NCBI GenBank assembly: GCA_026645575.1
Contig: JAPKMW010000034.1
Coordinates: 1 to 64,000, forward strand
Origin: Caldilineaceae bacterium
GTDB lineage: Bacteria > Chloroflexota > Anaerolineae > Caldilineales > Caldilineaceae
Direction of reading: 5' to 3'
Length of the DNA stretch: 64,000 nucleotides
Below the pieces are notes generated by a model. That model saw only the letters and a program-made list of their open reading frames with translations, was not told the DNA's origin and did not search any database. How positions within the stretch are numbered: the stretch's first letter is position 1; every line of letters starts with the position of its first letter. The translations under genes were made by a program, and so were the position numbers. This document shows, piece by piece, positions 8,224 to 15,992 of this stretch.

Positions 8224-9450
8224 ATGACAGCAGCACTGGCGGTTGCGATCACGCTGTTCGGAGTGATCGCCGGCATTTTATTTGTGTTGTGGATTCGTTA
8301 TCGCAACTGGCGCGATATGCAAGGCTTTTTTTCCAACATCGCTCTTTTTCTAATGGTTCTTCTCTTGATCGACTTGGTTTATGTGGCGGCCTTTGACCTG
8401 CCCACCTTGATCGATGGGTTTGGGGGCTATATTGGCATTATCCTTCTCCTGACAGCGTTGGTGTTGTTACATCTGGTCACGCTCGTCCGTTTCTTCTACC
8501 TGCTCCGTCCCCGCGGCCCTGATCCGGCCAATCAGCCGCCCAGCCGCCTGGTCGGGCTGTGGAACTGGAATAAAGCCTTGAGCGGTGGCGCCTTTGCCGA
8601 CCTGGCCAATTCGGTCGGGGTGCTATCGGGTATTGGCGCACATATCATTCTCTCATCAAACCCCGGTTGGTGGTGGGTTGGTCATCTAGGCGCTTTGCTG
8701 GCGCTGGTGGTGGGCTACTCCTTCTTGCAGCGTTGGCTGGTGGAAGGAGAGAGCGCGACGCCGGAAGCGGGGATTCTCAACACCATCGTGGGCGCTTGCA
8801 CCTTGCTCGCCATCCTGGTCCCCGTCAATCTCAACCCGGCCTTTCTGCAAGGGTGGCACGCCATTGAATGGTTCTGGATCTGCTTTCTGGGGCTGCTAAC
8901 TGTGACCTTGTTGGTGGCACTGCTCCTGGCGCAATTCAATCGCTATCAAAATATTCGTCTGGACTGGCGCAAGGGAGTGGCCGGCGCCATCCTCTTCCTC
9001 TTGCTTGGCGGCAGTTTTGCGGCTCTGCTCATTTTCCAGTGGCAAACACCGGCGGAAAGCGCTGTCTTTGGCTTTGGCCTGGTTGCGACGGGGGCGTGGA
9101 CCTTGGCCGAGTTGATCAGCCTGGGACGGCTGGCCCAACGCTGGTACACCCAATGGGAGATTACCGTTGTCACCTACATGACCTTTGAAAAAAATCTCTG
9201 GCAGGTGATGGGGGCGCTGATCATTGTGGTCTATCTGATTGCCAAACAGGTCGGGGATGTTGCGGCCTTTGGTTGGACTCTGACCTTTGCGATTGGCGCC
9301 GCCTTTGCCGGCTTTGGCACGCTGCGCGGCGTGGTGATGAGCCTGGTCAGCCGACGCAACAAGGTCGTGGAAGCAGAGCGGGGGCGCGTTGCCGATTTGC
9401 AGCAACAACTTGGGCGGCAACCAGCCAGACCGCGCGCCCATTCGCGCTAA
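8224..9450 (+). CDS. Multi-pass membrane protein of unknown function
   Basis: About 408 residues with roughly ten hydrophobic segments spread over the whole length and a short basic cytoplasmic tail (RGRVADLQQQLGRQPARPR). I recognise no family. The ATG at 8224 is preceded by AAGGAGAGG, so the longer frame starting at 8149 is unlikely. It is the first of three consecutive plus-strand genes for hydrophobic proteins. Confidence 0.7.
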   Translation: MTAALAVAITLFGVIAGILFVLWIRYRNWRDMQGFFSNIALFLMVLLLIDLVYVAAFDLPTLIDGFGGYIGIILLLTALVLLHLVTLVRFFYLLRPRGPDPANQPPSRLVGLWNWNKALSGGAFADLANSVGVLSGIGAHIILSSNPGWWWVGHLGALLALVVGYSFLQRWLVEGESATPEAGILNTIVGACTLLAILVPVNLNPAFLQGWHAIEWFWICFLGLLTVTLLVALLLAQFNRYQNIRLDWRKGVAGAILFLLLGGSFAALLIFQWQTPAESAVFGFGLVATGAWTLAELISLGRLAQRWYTQWEITVVTYMTFEKNLWQVMGALIIVVYLIAKQVGDVAAFGWTLTFAIGAAFAGFGTLRGVVMSLVSRRNKVVEAERGRVADLQQQLGRQPARPRAHSR

Positions 9451-9481
9451 GTGAGCCTCTAAAAACAACTTCCCGATCTGT

Positions 9482-9535
9482 TCTTGGCGAGTTCGTGACT
9501 CGCAACGGCTAGGGCGAGTCACGAACTCGCCAAGA
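9482..9535. repeat. Perfect 22-bp inverted repeat
   Basis: Arms 9482-9503 and 9514-9535 (TCTTGGCGAG ... CTCGCCAAGA) are perfect with a 10-base loop. It lies in the 158-bp gap after the first membrane-protein gene and may act as a terminator, though there is no T run. It is of the same size class as the palindromes at 3036 and 4837. Confidence 0.8.
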
Positions 9536-9608
9536 GCAACAATTTACCCTTTTACGCACCCTTAGGCGTTGTTTGCGACCATAAACATTGCTTCAGTGGA
9601 GGGGATCA

Positions 9609-10694
9609 ATGCAGAACAACAGCAAACCAGCGGCTGCCATAAGCGCGCCGGCGCCCACCTTGCTTCAGCAGCCCACCTTGCTTCAGCAGCCTACCTTGCT
9701 TCAGCAGATCGTGACGTTGATCAGCCGCGCCGTTGCCATTGTCGTTGGCATGGGCGCCCTGCCGGTGTTGAGCCAAGCGAGCGACGGGGCCAATAAGCTC
9801 TTCTGGCTTGTCGGCTTGGTCGTCGGCCTGGCAACCATTGCCATCGGCATCTACCTGGCGCTACCGCCGCAAACGCCGGATAGCCAACGTGCGCGTCGCG
9901 CCGCAACGGCAGCCGCCCTGCAACAAAGTCAAGCGGTTGCCCGGCAAGTGGGCGCACGCGTGAGGGTTCTTGCCGGGGCTATTGCCAAACAGTGGACGCG
10001 TCTACGCCCACTGCTACAACGCTTTACGGCAATATTCCAACGGCTTGGGCAAACCATCGGATCACGTCTGCGACGCAGCCCCAAAGCCGCACCACCGGTC
10101 ACGCCACTGTCCGCAACCAATCAACCGACGGCGGTCAGTACACCATCGCAACCGGCGCCAGCGGCGACGCCAGCAACCACACCACAACCCGCGCCAACGC
10201 AACCAGCCGCCGATCAGGCCGTAGCCAGTCGCGTTCCGTCGCCGCTCCCTATTCACTGGTCGGCGACGCTGCAAGCTCTATTGACCTTACTGACGCCAAC
10301 CGTGACCATTGGTGTCTTTGTCCTCTTGGGGGCGCTGGTGGCGCTGATTCTCCAGTGGTACGAAATCGACCGCGCCGGTGCGCTGGCGGTCTACTTTAGT
10401 CTACCCGGCCTTTTGCTCTGGGTGATTGTCGAAGCGATGACGTGCTATCACAACCTGATCATCCAACCGAAACGGCTGGCGCAGTTGGCGGCCATCGGCG
10501 GCAGTTTGCTCCAACTCAGCGGGGCGCTTTTTCTCTGGATCTACCTGGGGCTGGCGGTGACGCTGGAGTGGTTGGGCGGTCTCTTGACGCTGGCCGCGGC
10601 GCTGGTGCTGGCAGGTGTAATTCTCAGCATCATTGGGCTGGTAGCGCAACAGCAGATGCGACGGCAGTTGGCCGATCGTATGGCGACGGCCTGA
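9609..10694 (+). CDS. Membrane protein with repeat-bearing N-terminus
   Basis: About 361 residues, unknown family. The N-terminus carries three copies of PTLLQQ. One or two hydrophobic segments follow (IVVGMGALPVL, VGLVVGLATIAIGIYLAL), then a basic, Pro/Thr-rich cytoplasmic-type stretch of about 120 residues and four further membrane segments to the end. I chose the ATG at 9609, which has GGAGGGG 5 bases upstream, over a TTG seven codons earlier. It may be co-transcribed with the gene starting at 10718. Confidence 0.65.
   Translation: MQNNSKPAAAISAPAPTLLQQPTLLQQPTLLQQIVTLISRAVAIVVGMGALPVLSQASDGANKLFWLVGLVVGLATIAIGIYLALPPQTPDSQRARRAATAAALQQSQAVARQVGARVRVLAGAIAKQWTRLRPLLQRFTAIFQRLGQTIGSRLRRSPKAAPPVTPLSATNQPTAVSTPSQPAPAATPATTPQPAPTQPAADQAVASRVPSPLPIHWSATLQALLTLLTPTVTIGVFVLLGALVALILQWYEIDRAGALAVYFSLPGLLLWVIVEAMTCYHNLIIQPKRLAQLAAIGGSLLQLSGALFLWIYLGLAVTLEWLGGLLTLAAALVLAGVILSIIGLVAQQQMRRQLADRMATA
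9654..9707 (+). repeat. Three tandem 18-bp repeats in coding sequence
   Basis: The unit CCCACCTTGCTTCAGCAG occurs three times in direct succession with one base change, encoding PTLLQQ three times. Such an in-frame array is prone to copy-number change by slippage. Confidence 0.9.
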
Positions 10695-10717
10695 AGCGGC
10701 ATGGACAGCCCAACGCC

Positions 10718-11521
10718 ATGAACCGTCTCCGCGTACCCTTTTTTTTGATCGCCCTCCTGCTGATCATTGTCATTGTCCTGATTGAACGCAGCGCGCTCAG
10801 CGCCAGAACGGTAGCGGAACGGCTGGCCGGTTTTTCCGTCGCTACCGGTAGCCTCCAACTGGGCGGCGCCCTTGATTATTTTTCTCCCGAACAGCGCGAG
10901 ACGCTGGCGCGCCTGCAAAGTGAGCGCGAAAGCGAACTCGCCAACTTGCCCACCGATATCGCCGGCTTTGGCGTCGAGACGCTGCAATATGTCGATGCCA
11001 TCCTCGCCTTCACCCTGCTCTTGATGACGCTGGCGTTGCTCATTCCTGCCTACATCCATGCCAAAATCCAGGGCTGTCTCACCTTGATCTTCGCCCTCCT
11101 CCTGCTCCTTGCCGCTATCGGCCAGGCGTTTCTGGCCTTTGGCAAGTTGATGGTCATGGTCGCCATGCTGCTCTCCTTCCCCTTTGGCACCATCGCCTAT
11201 CTGATCATTTACGGCTCCTTTCCGCGTGGGGCCGCCGCAGCGGTGTTGGGGCTGCTCTTTACCCTCAAGATCCTCTTTGGCGGTGCGTTGCTATTGGCCC
11301 ATCAACGCTTTCTGGAGAACAAGGGGCTGGTGATCTTCTTTCTGCTGGCGCTGGTTGCCAATGTGATCGTGGGCTTTTTACACGGCATCGTGCCAGGCAT
11401 TCTGGTGAGTATTACCGACGCCATCGCCGCCATCGTCGTGGCGATCATTGCCATTATTCTCGCCATTGTGTTGCTGATTGGAGCCATTATGTCGATTGTG
11501 CTGGCGCTCAAACCGCGGTAA
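10718..11521 (+). CDS. Hydrophobic membrane protein
   Basis: 267 residues. An N-terminal signal-anchor-like helix is followed by about 65 polar residues (probably outside the membrane, with SPEQRETLARLQSERESE) and about six membrane segments. The last 50 residues are almost purely Ile/Val/Ala. No family is recognised. The ATG at 10718 follows the upstream stop by 23 bases; the longer open frame upstream overlaps the previous gene and is not used. It is the last gene of the three-gene membrane cluster. Confidence 0.65.
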   Translation: MNRLRVPFFLIALLLIIVIVLIERSALSARTVAERLAGFSVATGSLQLGGALDYFSPEQRETLARLQSERESELANLPTDIAGFGVETLQYVDAILAFTLLLMTLALLIPAYIHAKIQGCLTLIFALLLLLAAIGQAFLAFGKLMVMVAMLLSFPFGTIAYLIIYGSFPRGAAAAVLGLLFTLKILFGGALLLAHQRFLENKGLVIFFLLALVANVIVGFLHGIVPGILVSITDAIAAIVVAIIAIILAIVLLIGAIMSIVLALKPR

Positions 11522-11561
11522 ACAAGGTAATAAGTCAATCAATAGACTTTATACCGATTTG

Positions 11562-11608
11562 TCCAATACCCAATATCAAATAGCTGGTATTCGATATTGG
11601 GTATTGGA
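11562..11608. repeat. Hairpin of CCAATACCCAATATC words
   Basis: Perfect 16-base arms at 11562-11577 and 11593-11608 with a 15-base loop, between the convergent genes ending at 11521 and 11576. The right arm supplies the last codons of the small minus-strand gene. The same vocabulary (TATTGGGTATTGG) recurs at 29.4, 35.0, 36.1 and 53.1 kb. Confidence 0.8.
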
Positions 11609-11797
11609 TAGAAACCGCTGAAAAATTAAATCGATATAAACTCCAATACCTTGCTCAATACCTTGATCAATCAACTCCTGCTTTAACTCAGTGGAGATCA
11701 ATTCTTTCAATTCAGCCTTAGGGGTATGTTGAATCAGTAAACGCTTCCACTCCTGTCCTATTTCTAATACACGTTCAGGTGTTAAAACCTCATCCAT
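11576..11797 (-). CDS. Small hypothetical helical protein
   Basis: 73 residues starting at an ATG with AAGGAG five bases upstream. The sequence (MDEVLTPERVLEIGQEWKRL, then KAELKELISTELKQELIDQG) is strongly helical and charged; the IDQGIEQGIG segment resembles C-terminal tails of Rpn-type nuclease/transposase-like proteins, but there is no nuclease motif. The final residues are encoded by an intergenic repeat arm, so the C-terminus may be recently altered. A longer frame starting at 11851 is possible. Confidence 0.45.
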   Translation of the reverse strand: MDEVLTPERVLEIGQEWKRLLIQHTPKAELKELISTELKQELIDQGIEQGIGVYIDLIFQRFLSNTQYRIPAI

Positions 11798-11869
11798 GGT
11801 TGCTCCTTCCGGTAACGACCAGATGGCCTGTAAAACCTCAAACATCAACAATATACAGGTTCACAACGC

Positions 11870-12406
11870 CTACTGCATAGTCAAGGTGCAATGGGTGTTG
11901 GGCGCATTGACAGCGGTGGTTTCGGTGGTGGTCACGGTGGCTGCGCTGCTGATTTGACAATCGCGCAGGGTAAGGGTGGCGCCTTGGCCGTCCTGATTGC
12001 GGTAGATGTCAAACGGGTTGACAGTGCTGCTGACTGTCAGCGTCGCTTCCAGCCGGAGCGCATTCGGTTGTTCAAGAATGGCGGTCACAGCACTGTTGGC
12101 GTCGCGGATCTGCAATTGCAACTGGCGGGTTGACTGATCCGAGGCCGGGATCGCCCATTGACAAGTTGTGTTCTGCGGGACAACCAACTGGTTCGTTGCC
12201 ACAGCACAACCCGCCGCTTGACCGGCAACCAGCGTTAGTTCATCGCTGCCCAGCTTGGTGGTCAAGCGGTTGCGCGCCCAACTTGCCCAGTCGGCCTGAA
12301 GATCGATGGTCGGCAACAGGCCACCCCGCCCCCCGATTGTGACGCCGACAGCCAGGAGGCAGAGCAGCAACACTACGCTGATGATGACAAAGACTTTGAA
12401 GTTCAT
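11870..12406 (-). CDS. Membrane-anchored hypothetical protein, end of the CIS operon
   Basis: 178 residues: one N-terminal membrane helix (VFVIISVVLLLCLLAVGVTI) followed by a Thr/Ala/Gln-rich, probably extracytoplasmic beta domain with several cysteines. No family is recognised. It starts 9 bases after the LamG gene on the same strand and is probably co-expressed with it, so it may be a partner of that surface protein. It is the last gene of the injection-system operon as I read it. Confidence 0.6.
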   Translation of the reverse strand: MNFKVFVIISVVLLLCLLAVGVTIGGRGGLLPTIDLQADWASWARNRLTTKLGSDELTLVAGQAAGCAVATNQLVVPQNTTCQWAIPASDQSTRQLQLQIRDANSAVTAILEQPNALRLEATLTVSSTVNPFDIYRNQDGQGATLTLRDCQISSAATVTTTETTAVNAPNTHCTLTMQ

Positions 12407-12415
12407 AGGCCCTTG

Positions 12416-15358
12416 CTACCGGCTGGTGTCGCTGCCGGCATCGGAGGCGATCCAGGCCGGGCCGCCCAGGGCAATGGCCTGGCGATTGCGCGAGAGATCG
12501 GTCGTCCTGCGGCCTGGCCCATCATCAAAGGCCAGGTAGAGCGCCTCATCAAACACTTCACCAGGACGATTCAGCCATTGATTGATCTCTGGCTCCTGTA
12601 GGGACCGTGCCCATAGCCGCACTTCATCCATCTGGCCAGCAAAGAAGGTGCGTGTACCAGGGCAGCCACCACCTATGTAGATGTCCAGTTGGCAATTGAC
12701 GTCGCTAATGGTATGGCTTACAGCAAGCCGTCGCCCCTTCACCAGTGCGCCATTACGATAAAGGGTGATGGCAATGGTCGGCGGCGTCACCTGCTGGTTG
12801 ACTTGCAGAACGCCGGTAAAGTGAACCCAGCGACCGGTTTCAATCGGCTTTTCGTCTTTGTCCCAGATTGGTTGGCTACCCCCTTCACGCGGCTGGGCGA
12901 CCATGGCCACATGCCCATCATCATCAATCAAGAGGAGCGCCCAGAAAGCTTGGTTGGCCGGTAGGGCATCTTCCTGTGGCGGCGGTAAAACCGGTGCGAG
13001 TTGTATATCTTCGGCGATGCTGGCGGCAAAGTTCTCAGTGGCGATTTCGGTGGTTGTGGTTACAACCGCCGTTTCATCAGCCGGCGACAGACCAGGGGCA
13101 AAGGTGAGCGGCTCCGTTAGTTCAGCGGCCACCGGCGGCATAGTTGCCATCGACAAGGTCAGCGGCACAGCCACCAGCCACTCAGCCAAGGTTGGCACAC
13201 TCTCTACCTTGAGCCAGGCGCTGAGGGTTAGTGAAAAAGCGTTGGTCGCAGCGACGGTCTCGGCCAGTGGTGGGGGCGGTGCCGCCAGCAGGGCATCGGC
13301 CACGCCGTCGAATGTCAATGCGCCGCCAAAGCGTTGGAGCCGCTCGCCCCAGGTCGTGTTCACATAGTCGCCGTCATAGTGGTTTGGCCCTTCATCCAAG
13401 GGACGAACGGTACTTTCCCCGGTCGGTTCCAGTGGCCAATAGCCAATCAACCGGCCCCTTTCGTCCTGGTCACAATACTTAAGCCCCACTTCGTCACCCA
13501 CCAGGTGTTGATTCATCGTCTGTTCGATCTGCGCTTCATTGCGCACGCAGTTCCAGAGCCGTACATCACTCATGGCGCCTTTGAAGAAATCCGAGGGGCG
13601 CGGATCGGGGCTGCCCGAATCCCACTCCTGGCCCAACAGCCAGTGCAAGGTTGGTTCCGTTGTCAGCGTGCCGGTAAAGACCTTACAGAGATCGCAATCA
13701 TCGCTGGGCGGGTCGGGTTCACGCCAGGGTAGCGGATCACCATTGAGATAGACCGTGACAAAGGAACTCGCCTCATCCTTGCGTTTAATTGTCACGGCCA
13801 GGTGATGACGTTCCGTCCGCTTGGCGTCGGTGATGACATGGCTGCTGGGGCCGAGCGTAACGGTCAGGCCATCATTCCAGTACCCTAGCAAAAAGAGGTT
13901 GCTCACGCGGTCATTTTCCTCCCGGTGTGCGCCAAGAAAACTCTGCCCATCATCAGCTGCGAACGGGTGAAGCCACATTTCGGCGGTTAAGTTGCCCTCT
14001 GGTGGCACACTTTTATAGCCCAAATTGACATAGGCGTTGCGCCCGTTAAAGAAGAGCGCACTGTTGACCACCACCGTCGCTGCTGTCTTCTCCGCTTTGG
14101 CGCCATTGACCGTTGCGTCCCCTACCGCCCTCACCACCTGCTCCGGGGCCTGGGCCAGAATTTCGGTTGGCGTCACCTTCACAATGACCTCCGCCGGCTT
14201 GCCTTTGGCCGGGTCATAGCTGCGCTGACAAACCAGGGTGAAATAGTCACGCGGTAGGGCGCAACCCTCCGGCAGCGCCAGGCTCTGTCCGCTGCCGGCA
14301 TAGCGCATCCCCGACGGCAACTGGTAGGTCAAGGTCACCTGGCTGGTAGTGGAAACGCCAGTGGTCCAAGCCAACAGTCGATAGTTGATCGGCTCATCCA
14401 AGGTGGCGACAGCCGCGCCGGGGTCAATCAGTACGACGACGCCGGGGGTGGAGGCGGGGGGCAGCACCGCCAGTGTGGTCTGTTCGCGGGGGAAGGCAGC
14501 GGGGGCGGTTGTCACTTCCCCATTTAGCGTCGCCAGCACTGTCACCATCGCCGTGTTGGTGATCACGGTTACGCCCGGGCCGGGGATTGCCCTGAGTTCG
14601 ACCGTGATGGGGTGGCTGCCGGGCGGGAGTTTGTCCAGATCACAGCGGATCAGTTCCAGCGTGCTTTCGCCCAGCTCATCGCACTGCTGCATCTTCTCCC
14701 CCACCACGCTCACCACGGCGCCCACCACTCCTACTGGCGGACGATAGACGAGCATAATATCGGTGGCGGTAACGGGGCGACGATTCTCGATCAAGATTTG
14801 GTAGTGCGCCGCCGTCCCGCTGGGGACAGTTTCGGTGAGTGCGCGCATGGTGACAGAAAGCGTGCGCGTTTGCAGCAAGACGATCACCAACACCGTCAAC
14901 AGCGTGAGGGCGACAAAAGCCGCCAGCGCCCACCAGACAAAGGTAGAAACCTTGAAGTGCGGCCCCACGGCATTAAAAACGGCGACATCACTCTGGGCAA
15001 AGGGGCCATCGGGGTCGGCTACGTTGACCATGATCAGCCGGAATTTGTATTCCCCCAGCCGCACATCCGCCGGCAGCACCACGCGCGCCGTATAATTTTT
15101 GACGCTCGACGGCCCAAAGTCGTAGGTCGCCTCGTCCTGGAGTTCCAGCCAATGGCCCCACTCTTCTGGCGGCAGCGTATTGCCATCCGCATCCGCCGGG
15201 CCGGCCAGGGGAATGATCATCGCCTCGGCGCGCACTGGACGTTCGCTCTTGTTGGTAACGGTGAAAGCAAAGTCGGCAAAGTGGCTTTGGGTAATATCCA
15301 CCTTGGCAAAACTAGGCTTGGGTTCAATTGTGAAATCAAATTTTCCGTTGCTGTTCAT
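12416..15358 (-). CDS. Membrane-anchored LamG-domain protein of the CIS locus
   Basis: 980 residues. There is no signal peptide; residues 1-130 are an Ig-like beta domain, a single membrane helix lies at about 140-162, and the remainder is predicted outside the membrane. It contains two DUF11/CARDB-like beta segments (about 165-290 and 300-420) and two concanavalin-like LamG domains (about 432-610, starting at ALFFNGRNAYVNLG, and about 665-960, starting at GALTFDGVADALL). LamG domains usually bind carbohydrate or protein ligands. The gene follows the tail/baseplate genes by 109 bp on the same strand. The layout suggests an anchor that faces the cytoplasmic baseplate with its N-terminus and displays binding domains outside; this role is inference. 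Confidence 0.7.
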   Translation of the reverse strand: MNSNGKFDFTIEPKPSFAKVDITQSHFADFAFTVTNKSERPVRAEAMIIPLAGPADADGNTLPPEEWGHWLELQDEATYDFGPSSVKNYTARVVLPADVRLGEYKFRLIMVNVADPDGPFAQSDVAVFNAVGPHFKVSTFVWWALAAFVALTLLTVLVIVLLQTRTLSVTMRALTETVPSGTAAHYQILIENRRPVTATDIMLVYRPPVGVVGAVVSVVGEKMQQCDELGESTLELIRCDLDKLPPGSHPITVELRAIPGPGVTVITNTAMVTVLATLNGEVTTAPAAFPREQTTLAVLPPASTPGVVVLIDPGAAVATLDEPINYRLLAWTTGVSTTSQVTLTYQLPSGMRYAGSGQSLALPEGCALPRDYFTLVCQRSYDPAKGKPAEVIVKVTPTEILAQAPEQVVRAVGDATVNGAKAEKTAATVVVNSALFFNGRNAYVNLGYKSVPPEGNLTAEMWLHPFAADDGQSFLGAHREENDRVSNLFLLGYWNDGLTVTLGPSSHVITDAKRTERHHLAVTIKRKDEASSFVTVYLNGDPLPWREPDPPSDDCDLCKVFTGTLTTEPTLHWLLGQEWDSGSPDPRPSDFFKGAMSDVRLWNCVRNEAQIEQTMNQHLVGDEVGLKYCDQDERGRLIGYWPLEPTGESTVRPLDEGPNHYDGDYVNTTWGERLQRFGGALTFDGVADALLAAPPPPLAETVAATNAFSLTLSAWLKVESVPTLAEWLVAVPLTLSMATMPPVAAELTEPLTFAPGLSPADETAVVTTTTEIATENFAASIAEDIQLAPVLPPPQEDALPANQAFWALLLIDDDGHVAMVAQPREGGSQPIWDKDEKPIETGRWVHFTGVLQVNQQVTPPTIAITLYRNGALVKGRRLAVSHTISDVNCQLDIYIGGGCPGTRTFFAGQMDEVRLWARSLQEPEINQWLNRPGEVFDEALYLAFDDGPGRRTTDLSRNRQAIALGGPAWIASDAGSDTSR

Positions 15359-15421
15359 GGGTCATTTGCTCCCATTAGGGCCATTGATGGAATGCGGATT
15401 GAGCTGAGTTAGCCGATTGCG

Positions 15422-15447
15422 GCGGATTTTTATCCGTATAAATCCGC
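15422..15447. repeat. Stem-loop between the tail-I and LamG genes
   Basis: GCGGATTT (15422-15429) and AAATCCGC (15440-15447) form an 8-bp stem with a 10-base loop, nested in a longer weak inverted repeat (ATTGATGGAATGCG ... CGCATTCAATTGAT). It may reduce or process the message before the LamG gene. Confidence 0.55.
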
Positions 15448-15467
15448 TGTATCCGCTATGCTCGCAT

Positions 15468-15992
15468 TCAATTGATGGCATTGCTCTGTGCCAACACTTC
15501 ACAGGTGACGTAGGCCGGTTTTTCCAAATCGACCAGCCGCCGAAGCAACTGGGCATAGGGGGCGGCGGTTGGCGGGTAGGTGACGATAATGTGATAGGGC
15601 TGGTCGTACAGTTCGCTGACGGTAAAGCCGGTTTGTCCGGTGGCGATTTCGAGAGTGCGGATCAGCCCCTCCTTCGTGCCACGCCAGCGCGCCAGCTCGC
15701 CGGAAGCCAGGATCAGGTCACGCATTCGTCCCAGGCCACTGGCAAAGTGCGGGCGCCCCTGCTCATCCTGTTCCAGAAAAATATCCAAACCCACCCAACG
15801 GGCGAGAAAGGGAATAAAGCGATCCGGCGTCAGATCCGGGTCAACATAGCTGTCCAACGTCGCCAGCATCTGCTCCGCTGGGGTATGGAGCGTTTCCATG
15901 ACACCCAGAAGTGCGGCCAGGACAGGCGGTTCGTTAGGTAAGGTGCGCTGAAAGATTTCCGGCAAGAGCCGGGCAATGTCCTCACGCTGCAT
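15468..15992 (-). CDS. CIS baseplate/tail protein I-like
   Basis: 174 residues, a phage tail protein of the P2 gpI / TIGR02242 type found at the baseplate of contractile injection systems (equivalent in position to Afp12). LPEIFQRTLPNEPPVLAALLG, FIPFLARWVGLDI and WRGTKEGLIRTLEIATGQTG are typical. The ATG at 15992 has an AGGAGG site 6 bases upstream and overlaps the end of the baseplate-J gene by 11 bases, which points to translational coupling. Confidence 0.8.
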   Translation of the reverse strand: MQREDIARLLPEIFQRTLPNEPPVLAALLGVMETLHTPAEQMLATLDSYVDPDLTPDRFIPFLARWVGLDIFLEQDEQGRPHFASGLGRMRDLILASGELARWRGTKEGLIRTLEIATGQTGFTVSELYDQPYHIIVTYPPTAAPYAQLLRRLVDLEKPAYVTCEVLAQSNAIN

